This document shows positions 41,051 to 48,374 of a stretch of 64,000 nucleotides of DNA, piece by piece. How positions within the stretch are numbered: position 1 is the stretch's first letter; each line of letters opens with the position of its first letter. This stretch comes from Georgenia thermotolerans (GTDB lineage: Bacteria > Actinomycetota > Actinomycetes > Actinomycetales > Actinomycetaceae). Where the stretch lies: assembly GCF_009193185.1 (NCBI RefSeq), contig NZ_VUKF01000024.1, positions 1 through 64,000 on the forward strand, written 5' to 3'. The position numbers and the translations under genes were made by a program. The notes below the pieces were generated by a model. It was not told the DNA's origin and did no database searches. It saw only the letters and a list, made by a program, of their open reading frames with translations.

Positions 41051-43314
41051 CGCCTCTGCGCCCCCTTGATGCTTCGCAGGACCGGGGAGAGCCGGCCCTC
41101 CGCGGTGGTGGTCCAGGTCAGAACGGGCCAGCGCCGCGACTTGGCATAACGGTAGAGGCTGGCGTCCGGGTTCACCGCGTGCGGGTGCCCGACGACCTCC
41201 AGCCAGGACCGATCGGCATAGCTGTCGCCGTAGGCGTAGGAGGCGCTGAGGTCCAGGCCCTCCTCGCGGGCGTAGCGGCGCAGCCACGCCGCGCGGGCCT
41301 CGCCCACCAGCGGCGAGGCGGCCAGGTGCCCGGTCCAGCGCCCGTCCGGGCCGACCTCCATCTTCCCCGCCTCGATGTGGTCGAACAGCGGGGCGAGGGG
41401 CTCGACGAAGACGTCGATCTCCCCGGTCAGCAGCACGGTGCGGTGCCCGGCGGCCCGGTGGGCCGCGACCCGGCGCAGCGCCTCCTGCAGCAGCCCGCGC
41501 CGCAGCGACGGCGTCACCCGCTTGGTGACCACCTCGCGCAGCTCGGCCTCGCTGACGCCCTCGTAGCGGCGCATGAACTGGCGGATGAAGTCGCCGCGGT
41601 CGCGGCGCTCGGCCTGGAGGTAGCGCGGGCCCAGCGCGACGAGGTTGGCCAGGGAGGCGGGCCAGCTCGTCGCCGGCTTGGCGGCCAGCTCGACCCACAG
41701 GTACTGCTCCACCAGCGTGGCGGCGGCCACGGTGCGCTGCAGGTCGAAGACGGCCACGACGTCGGTGCGCTCGGTCAGCTCCGCCGGCGCCGTCGGCGAG
41801 GACGCCCCGCCCCGGCTGCGCATGAGCCCGGGGACGTTGGGGATGTGGATCTCCTGCAGGTACCGACGCCAGTCGATCTCGGTGACGTCGAAACCGTGGG
41901 CGTCCTGCCGCTCCGCCGGCAGCGCGGCGTGCAGCTCGCGCAGCCGGGCGTCGTCGAAGATCACCTCGGTCTGGGTGTAGGGCTGGTAGAGGTTGGTGAA
42001 CTTGCGCAGCGTGCCCAGGTCGCGCCGCGCCCGGTGCAGCCCGGAGATCCACTTGCGGGTGCGGGGGGTGGCGGGCAGGCGGCCGACCGCGCGGTCGGCG
42101 AGCTCGACGGCCTTCTCCCGGCGGCGCAGCGCCCGCTCGACGGCGCCGGTGTGCGGGAAGGACCAGGCCGGCACCGCCACGTGGGCGCCCTCGGCGTCGG
42201 TGAGCGGGTTGGCCTTGAAGTACTCGCGCACGAGCCGGACCAGCTGCCCCAGCGGCAGCGGGTTGGTCAGCCCGGAGGAGACCTGAAAGTAGTTCGCCCC
42301 GCCCGGCGCCGGCGGCGCGGCGGCCGCGGCGAGGATGGCGTTGACGACGAAGTCGACCGGGATGACGTCGAGGACCGTGTCCGCGAGCGCCGGGAACTCC
42401 GGCAGCATGCCGCGCCCGTAGGCCGCGATGAGGGGGTCGGCGACCTTGAACCCGTCGATCCAGCCCGGGTAGGGGTGCTTGAGGGCCGACTCGATGATCG
42501 TCGGGCGCACCACGGACAGCCGGTGGCCGGCGCCGGCCCACAGGTCCTCGGCCACCCGCTCGCCGAGCGCCTTGGTGAAGGTGTAGACGTCGGTCCAGCC
42601 CAGGGTGTTCGCGCGGGTGCGGCCGGCCTCGACGAGCTCGTGGCGCACCCACTCCTGGCGGGCCTCCTCGGCAGCCTCGGCCACGGCGCGGGCGCCGGCC
42701 CGGCGGTGGGCGGTCTGGGCCTCCGCCAGCAGCTGGCGCAGCACCTCGGGGCGGCGCGAGGCGGCCTCGGCCTCCTCCCGGGCGGTCAGCGCGTAGGCGA
42801 ACTCGCGCTCGCGGTCCACCTCGTGGTCCAGGGCGCGCTCCTCGACCACGCCCTTGCGCAGCCCGGCGACGTAGCAGGTGGAGACGTGGACGACGTGCGG
42901 GTCCGCCCCGGTGGCGAGCAGCGCCTGGTACAGCGACAGCGGGCCGCCGACGTTGGCGGTGAACGCCTCGTCGATGGGCAGGTCGAAGGAGACCGTCGAG
43001 GCGGAGTGGATGACGACGTCGACGTCGTCGGGCAGCGGGGGCAGGTCGCCCAGGTCGCCCTCGAGCACGGTGACGCGCTCGCGGACCGCCTCCGCGGCCG
43101 CCTCCTCGCCCACCGCCTCCCGCCAGGTGCGGAACGCGGGCTTGCGGAGGAGCTTGTCGATGCGCATCTGCGCGGTGAGGTCGCCGCGGGGGCGGACGAG
43201 CACGCTCACGCGGGTGCTCGGGTAGGCGGAGAGGATCTTCTCGAGGACGGCCTGGCCGACGAATCCCGTGGCGCCCGTCAGGAGCACATGCGCCCCGTCC
43301 AAGGATGATGACAT
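41047..43314 (-). CDS. Fatty acyl-CoA reductase fused to a HAD-like domain
   Basis: 755 residues from ATG 43314. Residues about 8-380 form a male-sterility-type extended SDR: LLTGATGFVGQAVLEKIL binds NADPH, VVIHSASTVSF and the YTFTKALGE Tyr-x3-Lys are catalytic, and IPVDFVVNAIL and YFQVSSGLTNPL are family landmarks. Such enzymes reduce fatty acyl-CoA to a fatty alcohol. Residues about 517-740 are a HAD subclass-IB-like domain: VVAVFDLQRT, VLLTGEIDVF, AYGDSYADRSWLE. The second Asp of HAD motif I is Gln here, so phosphatase activity is doubtful. It would supply the alcohol for alkyl-DHAP synthase. It is the first gene of the operon with TATTGT 7 nt before the start. Confidence 0.9.
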   Translation of the reverse strand: MSSSLDGAHVLLTGATGFVGQAVLEKILSAYPSTRVSVLVRPRGDLTAQMRIDKLLRKPAFRTWREAVGEEAAAEAVRERVTVLEGDLGDLPPLPDDVDVVIHSASTVSFDLPIDEAFTANVGGPLSLYQALLATGADPHVVHVSTCYVAGLRKGVVEERALDHEVDREREFAYALTAREEAEAASRRPEVLRQLLAEAQTAHRRAGARAVAEAAEEARQEWVRHELVEAGRTRANTLGWTDVYTFTKALGERVAEDLWAGAGHRLSVVRPTIIESALKHPYPGWIDGFKVADPLIAAYGRGMLPEFPALADTVLDVIPVDFVVNAILAAAAAPPAPGGANYFQVSSGLTNPLPLGQLVRLVREYFKANPLTDAEGAHVAVPAWSFPHTGAVERALRRREKAVELADRAVGRLPATPRTRKWISGLHRARRDLGTLRKFTNLYQPYTQTEVIFDDARLRELHAALPAERQDAHGFDVTEIDWRRYLQEIHIPNVPGLMRSRGGASSPTAPAELTERTDVVAVFDLQRTVAAATLVEQYLWVELAAKPATSWPASLANLVALGPRYLQAERRDRGDFIRQFMRRYEGVSEAELREVVTKRVTPSLRRGLLQEALRRVAAHRAAGHRTVLLTGEIDVFVEPLAPLFDHIEAGKMEVGPDGRWTGHLAASPLVGEARAAWLRRYAREEGLDLSASYAYGDSYADRSWLEVVGHPHAVNPDASLYRYAKSRRWPVLTWTTTAEGRLSPVLRSIKGAQRR

Positions 43315-43321
43315 TCCGCTG

Positions 43322-43327
43322 ACAATA
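43322..43327 (-). promoter_or_regulatory. -10 box of the ether-lipid operon
   Basis: Minus-strand TATTGT followed by 7 nt and ATG 43314; no ribosome site, so the mRNA is probably leaderless. No convincing -35 box. Confidence 0.5.
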
Positions 43328-43534
43328 CCGGGGATCGGTGCCCGTACCCGACACCCTTCCGTGGGCCGGGCCGCGATCGCCGTCGCACGCCGGCGTCGCC
43401 GTCCGGTCCCGCTGCCGGGTGCCGGCATCGCCGTCGGGGTTCGGGCCGCCGGGCCCTCAGCATCGCCGTCCTGCCTCGCCGGGCCCCTCCCCCGTGAGAC
43501 CCGCCACCCCGCACGACGCCGTCCCCATCCGTAT

Positions 43535-43562
43535 TTGATTCCCTGCGGGGTCGGTCTACGCT
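43535..43562 (+). promoter_or_regulatory. Promoter of the HD-domain gene
   Basis: -35 TTGATT (43535-43540) and -10 TACGCT (43557-43562) with a 16-bp spacer, giving a leader of about 30 nt with AAGGGAACGGAG before ATG 43600. Confidence 0.5.
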
Positions 43563-43599
43563 CGGGGCTCTGGACACGAACCGTCAAGGGAACGGAGCC

Positions 43600-44970
43600 A
43601 TGGGCGTCACCGACGTACCACAATGGTTGCCCTCCGCCTTCGTCCGCAGCGTCCTCGCCGTCGGTGCCACCGCGCCCCGCGAGGAGATCGAGGAAACCTG
43701 CAGCAGGCTTCTCGCGCGCTGGCAGGAGCCGGACCGCCACTTCCACAACCTCAAGCACCTCGTCGACGTCCTCGCGCGCGTCGACGAGCTCGCCGAGGAG
43801 ACCCACCACCCCGACGTCGTCCGGCTCGCGACCTGGTACCACGGCGCCGTGTTCAGCTCGACGCCCTCCAAGGCCTACTCCCGCAGCGGCGGCGAGGACG
43901 AGGTGGCCTCCGCCGAGCTCGCCACTACCGAGCTCGCCGCGCTGGGCGTGCCCGAGAAGGTCACCGCCCGGGTCGCCTACCTCATCCTCAACCTCAAGCG
44001 GCACGACGCCGACCCACGCGACATCGACGCCCTCGCCCTGTGCGACGCCGACCTCGCTGTGCTGGCCGCCGACCCGCAGCACTACCGCTCCTACCGCAAG
44101 GCCGTGCGCGAGGAGTACGCCCACCTGCCGCTGCGGCACTACCTCGAGGCGCGGATGGCGATCGTCACCAAGCTCCTCGCCCGGCGGCAGATCTTCCTCA
44201 GCCCCCTCGGGGAGCAGTGGGAGGACAGCGCCCGGGAGAACCTCCACGCCGAGCTCGAGCGCCTGCGCGGCGAGCTCGCCGTGCTCGGCACCCCGGCGCC
44301 CGGCGACTCCGTCACCGAGGCTGAGGCGGCGCACGGGCTGGTCGCCGCCGAGGCGGGCCCGGGCAAGCGGGTGACGGCGGAGGCCCACCCGCTGGTGGTC
44401 CGCCCCCACGACCTCGGCCCGCTCTCCGCGGCCACACCGGCCTCGACCGCCGGGCGCGGGCCCGAGGCCGCCCCGGCCGCGGGCACCCCGGTCCCCGGCG
44501 CCGGCGCCGCCGTCGTCCCCGCCCGGGTCGTGCCGAGCGCCGTGACGCCCGCTCGCGCCGCCACCCCGGCCGAGACGGGCCGGACGCCGGCGGAGCCGGT
44601 GTCCTCCCTCGAGGCCATGCCGGACGATCTCGACCAGCTGGCGCCCCGCCAGCTCGACGACGCCCCGGCCGCGCGCCGCGCCGTCGCGCAGAGCTCCCGC
44701 GACCGGATCGAGGAGGCGGTGCGCCAGGCGCGCGCCGAGCGCGAGCGGAGCCAGCGCGACCGGCTGGCCGGCATGCGGGCCGAGCGCGAGGAGGCCCAGG
44801 CAGCCTTCCGCGAGCGCCGCCAGGCCCGCTCCGCACCCTCGCCCGACACGGCCGAGCCGGACGGCGACCGCCCGGCCGCGCCGCCCGTGGCGGTGCCGCC
44901 CCAGCACGGCATGGAGCGTGAGCCCGAGCTGCTCGAGCCGCGCCGCAAGCGGGACAAGCGCCCGCGCTGA
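43600..44970 (+). CDS. HD-superfamily-like protein with altered HD motif and long tail
   Basis: 456 residues. Residues 1-200 match the predicted HD phosphohydrolase family shared with the gene at 46.5 kb: RHFHNLKHLVDVLARVD, then ATWYHGAVF, then LCDADLAVLAADP. The paralogue has WFHDAVY where this protein has WYHGAVF, so the Asp of the HD dyad is Gly and metal-dependent hydrolysis is doubtful. An Ala/Pro/Val linker (about 240-350) leads to a highly charged helical tail rich in Arg and Glu (DRIEEAVRQARAERERSQRD). Function unknown; binding of a nucleotide or regulatory role is possible. Confidence 0.75.
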   Translation: MGVTDVPQWLPSAFVRSVLAVGATAPREEIEETCSRLLARWQEPDRHFHNLKHLVDVLARVDELAEETHHPDVVRLATWYHGAVFSSTPSKAYSRSGGEDEVASAELATTELAALGVPEKVTARVAYLILNLKRHDADPRDIDALALCDADLAVLAADPQHYRSYRKAVREEYAHLPLRHYLEARMAIVTKLLARRQIFLSPLGEQWEDSARENLHAELERLRGELAVLGTPAPGDSVTEAEAAHGLVAAEAGPGKRVTAEAHPLVVRPHDLGPLSAATPASTAGRGPEAAPAAGTPVPGAGAAVVPARVVPSAVTPARAATPAETGRTPAEPVSSLEAMPDDLDQLAPRQLDDAPAARRAVAQSSRDRIEEAVRQARAERERSQRDRLAGMRAEREEAQAAFRERRQARSAPSPDTAEPDGDRPAAPPVAVPPQHGMEREPELLEPRRKRDKRPR

Positions 44971-45068
44971 CCCGGGGGCCCGGGCGCCGGTGGCGCCGCC
45001 GCGGCGTCGTGCTGCTGGCGGGTCCACAGCCGTGCCCCGCCTCGGGGCGCGCCGTCCCGGTGCACCCC

Positions 45069-45074
45069 TAGCCT
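45069..45074 (+). promoter_or_regulatory. -10 box of WXG100 gene
   Basis: TAGCCT, 50 nt before the start codon, gives a leader of roughly 44 nt with GAAGGAG as ribosome site. No clear -35 box. Confidence 0.35.
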
Positions 45075-45124
45075 CGCCGACGAGAGCGCACCGCGGGAGG
45101 TGCGTGCGAGCGAAGGAGGCAGCC

Positions 45125-45415
45125 ATGGTGCGCTACCAGGTCGACAGCGCCGAGGTCGCCCAGGCGGCGGCGCAGACGCGCGCCACCGCGGGCACGATCC
45201 GGGCGGAGGTCGCCGCGATGCTCGGGCACCTCGGCCAGCTGCAGGGCAGCTGGACGGGCGGCGCGTCCGCCGCGTTCGGCGCCTGCGCCGACCAGTGGCG
45301 GGTGGCCCAGGCGCAGGTGGAGGCCGCGCTCGAGCAGATCACCGGCGCGCTGGACGCGGCGGCGCGGACGTACGCCGACGCGGAGGCCAGCGCCCACAGC
45401 CTGTTCTCGGGATAG
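45125..45415 (+). CDS. WXG100-family (ESAT-6-like) protein
   Basis: 96 residues, the canonical length. The central GSWTGGA is the WXG turn between two helices, with hydrophobic heptads on both sides. WXG100 proteins are small dimers exported by type VII (ESX/Ess) secretion. No EccC/EssC ATPase or partner gene is nearby, so it is an orphan substrate or acts with a system elsewhere. Confidence 0.88.
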   Translation: MVRYQVDSAEVAQAAAQTRATAGTIRAEVAAMLGHLGQLQGSWTGGASAAFGACADQWRVAQAQVEAALEQITGALDAAARTYADAEASAHSLFSG

Positions 45416-45420
45416 GGCTC

Positions 45421-45434
45421 TGGACCTTCGCCCC
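45421..45434 (+). promoter_or_regulatory. DosR/DevR-like box upstream of the universal stress protein
   Basis: TGGACCTTCGCCCC matches the mycobacterial DosR half-palindrome GGGACnTTnGnCCC at 10 of 11 fixed positions (consensus from memory). It lies 118 bp before the ATG. The universal stress protein family and the DUF1876 genes downstream belong to the DosR regulon in M. tuberculosis. Confidence 0.4.
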
Positions 45435-45551
45435 TTTCCAGGGCCGGGGCCGCGCGGGAGACTGTCGGCACAGACGGTCGACGGCGACCGCCGGCGGCGA
45501 CACGGTCGCCGCCCACCGGTGGGCCGCCGTCCTCGCGAGAGGGGTCCCGCC

Positions 45552-46466
45552 ATGTCGTCCTCGTCCATCCCCGCCCCCGCCCCGCGGCCGGCCGCCACCC
45601 CCCACTCGGCGAGCGGCGTGATCGTCGGGTTCGACGGGTCCGACCTGGCCCAGCAGGCCCTGGCGTGGGCGGCACAGGAGGCGGTGCGGCGAGCCGCGGG
45701 CCTCCACGTCGTCCAGGTGCTCCCCGACCTGTCGCTGAGCGCCGCCTACGGGCTCTTCGCCGAGGAGCAGCCGCGCCCGACCGGGGACTCCGACGTGGCG
45801 CAGGCGGCGGAGCAGATCCGAGCGGCACACGAGGGACTCGCCGTCACGTCGGAGTTCCTCCTCGGGCGTCCTGCGCGCGAGCTGGTGCGGGCCTCGCTCG
45901 GCGCCGCCCTGGTGGTCGTCGGCGCCCACGGGCACGGCCGCCTCACCGGCAAGCTGCTCGGGTCCGTCTCCCAGCAGGTGGCGGCCCACGCCCACAGCTC
46001 CGTCGTGGTGGTGCGCGGCGGCGAGCACCGCACCGGCCCGGTGGTGGTGGGGGTCGACACCTCCCCCGGCGCCGCGACGGCCCTCGACTTCGCCCTCGCG
46101 CACGCCGCCCGGAGCGGGGCACCCGTCCTGGCGGTGCACGCGGCCTACGAGGAGCCGGGCCTGCCGCTCAACGTGCCCCCGGGCTTCTGGGTCCGGTCGG
46201 AGGCCGCCGCACTGGAGGAGGAGTCGGAGGCCACCGCGGCCGTCGTCGACCGGGCGGCGGAGCGTTACCCCGACGTCAGGGTCACCCTCAACAGCCCACG
46301 CGAGCACCCGGTCGAGGCGCTGCTCCGGGCGGCGCCTGACGCGGCCCTGATCGTGGTGGGCAACCGCGGCCTCGGCGGGTTCACGGGGCTGATGCTCGGG
46401 TCGGTGAGCCAGGGGGTGCTCAGCACCGCCGAGTGCCCGGTCGCCGTGGTGCGGACCGCACGCTGA
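45552..46466 (+). CDS. Universal stress protein with two Usp domains
   Basis: 304 residues, two tandem UspA domains (about 20-155 and 163-300). Each has the ATP-binding G-2x-G-9x-G-S/T pattern: GAHGHGRLTGKLLGSVSQ and GNRGLGGFTGLMLGSVSQ. Each begins with a GVDxS/GFDGS Asp. Tandem proteins of this kind are induced by hypoxia and stationary phase in actinobacteria. It has its own upstream region with a DosR-like box, and no overlap with its neighbours. Confidence 0.93.
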   Translation: MSSSSIPAPAPRPAATPHSASGVIVGFDGSDLAQQALAWAAQEAVRRAAGLHVVQVLPDLSLSAAYGLFAEEQPRPTGDSDVAQAAEQIRAAHEGLAVTSEFLLGRPARELVRASLGAALVVVGAHGHGRLTGKLLGSVSQQVAAHAHSSVVVVRGGEHRTGPVVVGVDTSPGAATALDFALAHAARSGAPVLAVHAAYEEPGLPLNVPPGFWVRSEAAALEEESEATAAVVDRAAERYPDVRVTLNSPREHPVEALLRAAPDAALIVVGNRGLGGFTGLMLGSVSQGVLSTAECPVAVVRTAR

Positions 46467-46522
46467 GCAGAGCTGCCGGCACGCCGCGGCGGTGCCGCCT
46501 CGGCAGCCCCGGCGGTGCGCCG

Positions 46523-46528
46523 TAGCAT
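46523..46528 (+). promoter_or_regulatory. -10 box of leaderless DUF4031/HD gene
   Basis: TAGCAT followed by 6 nt and GTG 46535; no ribosome site. Confidence 0.5.
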
Positions 46529-46534
46529 CGCGCC

Positions 46535-47452
46535 GTGGCCATCCTCGTCGACCCACCACGCTGGCCCGCACACGGGACCGTGTGGGCGCACCTCGTCTCC
46601 GACGCCTCGCTCGAGGAGCTGCACGCCTTCGCCCGGGCCGCGGCCGTCCCGCCGCGGGCCTTCGACCTCGACCACTACGACGTGCCGGTCGAGCGGGTTC
46701 CCGAGCTCGTGGCGGCGGGCGCGGAGCCGGTCAGCGGGCGGGAGCTGCTCGCCCGGCTGCGGCGCTCCGGGCTGCGGGTGCGCGGGGCCGACCGGCCGGG
46801 CGAGCGGGCGCGTCACCGCCGTGACGACCTGCCCCGCCGCTGGACGTCCATCCCGCACGAGGCCGACGCGGCCACGTGGGACGCGCTCGGGGCCTCGCTG
46901 CTGGCGCGGTGGACCGAGCCGCACCGGCGCTACCACGACGACGCCCACCTGACCGACGTCCTCGAGCACCTCGACGTGCTCGCCGCGGCCGGGGCGACGG
47001 TCACCCGCGCGGTCGTGCTCGCCGCCTGGTTTCACGACGCCGTCTACGACGGCGCGCCGGGCGCGGACGAGGAGGGCTCGGCGCGGCTGGCCGACGCCTG
47101 GCTGGCCGATCACCTGCCGGCCGACGAGCGCGCGGAGGTCGTCCGGCTCGTCCGGCTGACCGCGAGCCACGCCCCGGCGGCCGACGACGCCGCGGGGGCC
47201 GCCCTGTGCGACGCCGACCTGGCGATCCTCGCGGCCTCGCCGACCCGGTACCGGCGCTACGCCGCGGCCGTCCGGGCGGAGTACGACCACGTGCCCGAGC
47301 CTCTGTTCCGCGCCGGCCGCGCCGAGGTGCTGCACGCCCTGCTGGCCCACGACCCGCTCTTCGCCACGCCGCAGGGCCGGAGCCGGTGGGAGGACGCGGC
47401 GCGGCGCAACGTCGCCGCCGAGCTCGTCCGGCTCACCGGCGAGCCGGGCTGA
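46535..47452 (+). CDS. DUF4031 plus HD-domain phosphohydrolase-like protein
   Basis: 305 residues. Residues 1-85 are DUF4031 (MAILVDPPRWPAHGTVWAHL, FDLDHYDVP). Residues about 100-300 are an HD-superfamily domain: RRYHDDAHLTDVLEHLD, AWFHDAVYDG with the intact His-Asp dyad, and LCDADLAILAASP. The second half is a paralogue of the domain in the gene at 43.6 kb, which lacks the DUF4031 part and the HD Asp. It probably hydrolyses a phosphate ester or nucleotide; the substrate is unknown. Confidence 0.85.
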   Translation: MAILVDPPRWPAHGTVWAHLVSDASLEELHAFARAAAVPPRAFDLDHYDVPVERVPELVAAGAEPVSGRELLARLRRSGLRVRGADRPGERARHRRDDLPRRWTSIPHEADAATWDALGASLLARWTEPHRRYHDDAHLTDVLEHLDVLAAAGATVTRAVVLAAWFHDAVYDGAPGADEEGSARLADAWLADHLPADERAEVVRLVRLTASHAPAADDAAGAALCDADLAILAASPTRYRRYAAAVRAEYDHVPEPLFRAGRAEVLHALLAHDPLFATPQGRSRWEDAARRNVAAELVRLTGEPG

Positions 47453-47472
47453 CCGGACGCCCGGGGGCTATC

Positions 47473-47534
47473 GCCACGACGGCGCGTGCGTCCTTGGGCC
47501 GCGGCCACGACGGCGCGTCCGTCCTTGGGCCGCG
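47473..47534 (+). repeat. 31-bp tandem repeat upstream of a DUF1876 gene
   Basis: Two adjacent 31-bp units (47473-47503 and 47504-47534) differ at one base (G47488 versus C47519). Each contains GTCCTTGGGCCGCG, which matches 8 of 11 fixed positions of a DosR-type box. They end 77 bp before the DUF1876 start. Confidence 0.9.
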
Positions 47535-47611
47535 CCGGTGGGTGCCGGCGGGTATGGACGCCGTCCCGCACGCGCCGGACCATGGTGGGAACCGGCGAAG
47601 GAGCGTGCGTG

Positions 47612-47887
47612 ATGAGCGAGACGAGCAACGAGACCTGGAGCATCGCGATCGACGTCGTCATCACCGGCGACAACGGCACCGCCCACGCGGTGCTGACCAA
47701 GGAGGACGGCCAGCGCGTCGAGGGCTACGGCCGCGCCCGCCGCAACCCCGACGACGAGCCGCACCCGGAGGTCGGCCAGGAGCTGGCCACGGCCCGGGCC
47801 CTGCGCGACCTCGCCGACCGGCTGCTCAAGGCCACCTCCGACGACCTGTCGCGGATCGAGCACCAGAAGATCCGGCTGGCCCGCTAA
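47612..47887 (+). CDS. DUF1876 (dsRBFP-like) protein 1
   Basis: 91 residues, a complete DUF1876 domain: DNGTAHAVLTKEDGQRVEGYG, then ARRNPDDEPHPEVGQELATARALRDLADRLL and a closing IEHQKIRL. In M. tuberculosis the homologues Rv1738 and Rv2632c are strongly induced in hypoxia/dormancy and may act on ribosomes. It has GAAGGAG upstream. A paralogue follows 186 bp later, and both upstream regions share TGGACGCCGTC. Confidence 0.88.
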   Translation: MSETSNETWSIAIDVVITGDNGTAHAVLTKEDGQRVEGYGRARRNPDDEPHPEVGQELATARALRDLADRLLKATSDDLSRIEHQKIRLAR

Positions 47888-47990
47888 CCGCGGGAGCACG
47901 GCCAGCCAGGCGCTCCCGACGCGGGCGTGCCCGGCCGAGCAGGGGCCAGCCGAGCCAGCAACCCGGTCGGCGATCCGAGCGGGAACGACC

Positions 47991-48000
47991 GACCAAGGTC
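47991..48000 (+). promoter_or_regulatory. Possible DosR-like site upstream of DUF1876 protein 2
   Basis: GACCAAGGTC (imperfect dyad), read on the minus strand as GAGACCTTGGTCGG, matches 8 of 11 fixed positions of GGGACnTTnGnCCC. It lies 74 bp before the start codon. Confidence 0.3.
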
Positions 48001-48073
48001 TCTGGACGCCGTCGAACCCGGTGCCCGACGATGGAAGGGCGACAAGGCCGTCGCCCGCGAGAGGAGACCCGTC

Positions 48074-48355
48074 ATGGCTCACACGTGGAACGTCCGGATC
48101 CAGCTCTTCACCGCCGAGGAGGTCCGTTCGGACGAGCCGATCACCACGGCCCACGCCGTCCTCACGACCTCCGCGGGCGGCACGCTGGACGGCTACGGCC
48201 GGGCCCGCCTCAACCCCGACGACCAGGACGTCCCCGAGATCGGGGAGGAGCTGGCCGCCGCCCGGGCGCTGCGCGACCTGGCCGACCGGCTGCTCCGCAC
48301 CACCTCGGACGACCTGGCCGCCATCGAGCACCACAAGGTCCACCTCCACCCGTAG
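48074..48355 (+). CDS. DUF1876 (dsRBFP-like) protein 2
   Basis: 93 residues, same domain as the preceding gene (about half identical): AHAVLTTSAGGTLDGYGRAR, NPDDQDVPEIGEELAAARAL, RDLADRLLRTTSDDLAAIEH. It has GAGAGGAG as ribosome site and its own upstream region. The pair looks like a tandem duplication that included part of the promoter. Confidence 0.88.
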   Translation: MAHTWNVRIQLFTAEEVRSDEPITTAHAVLTTSAGGTLDGYGRARLNPDDQDVPEIGEELAAARALRDLADRLLRTTSDDLAAIEHHKVHLHP

Positions 48356-48374
48356 CCGGAGGTGCACCGGCGGG

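Noticed and set aside
43314-45126. In-frame extension of the acyl-CoA reductase upstream to 45126
   Set aside because: The protein homology starts at ATG 43314, a -10 box lies 7 nt before it, and the extension is antisense to the HD-domain gene.
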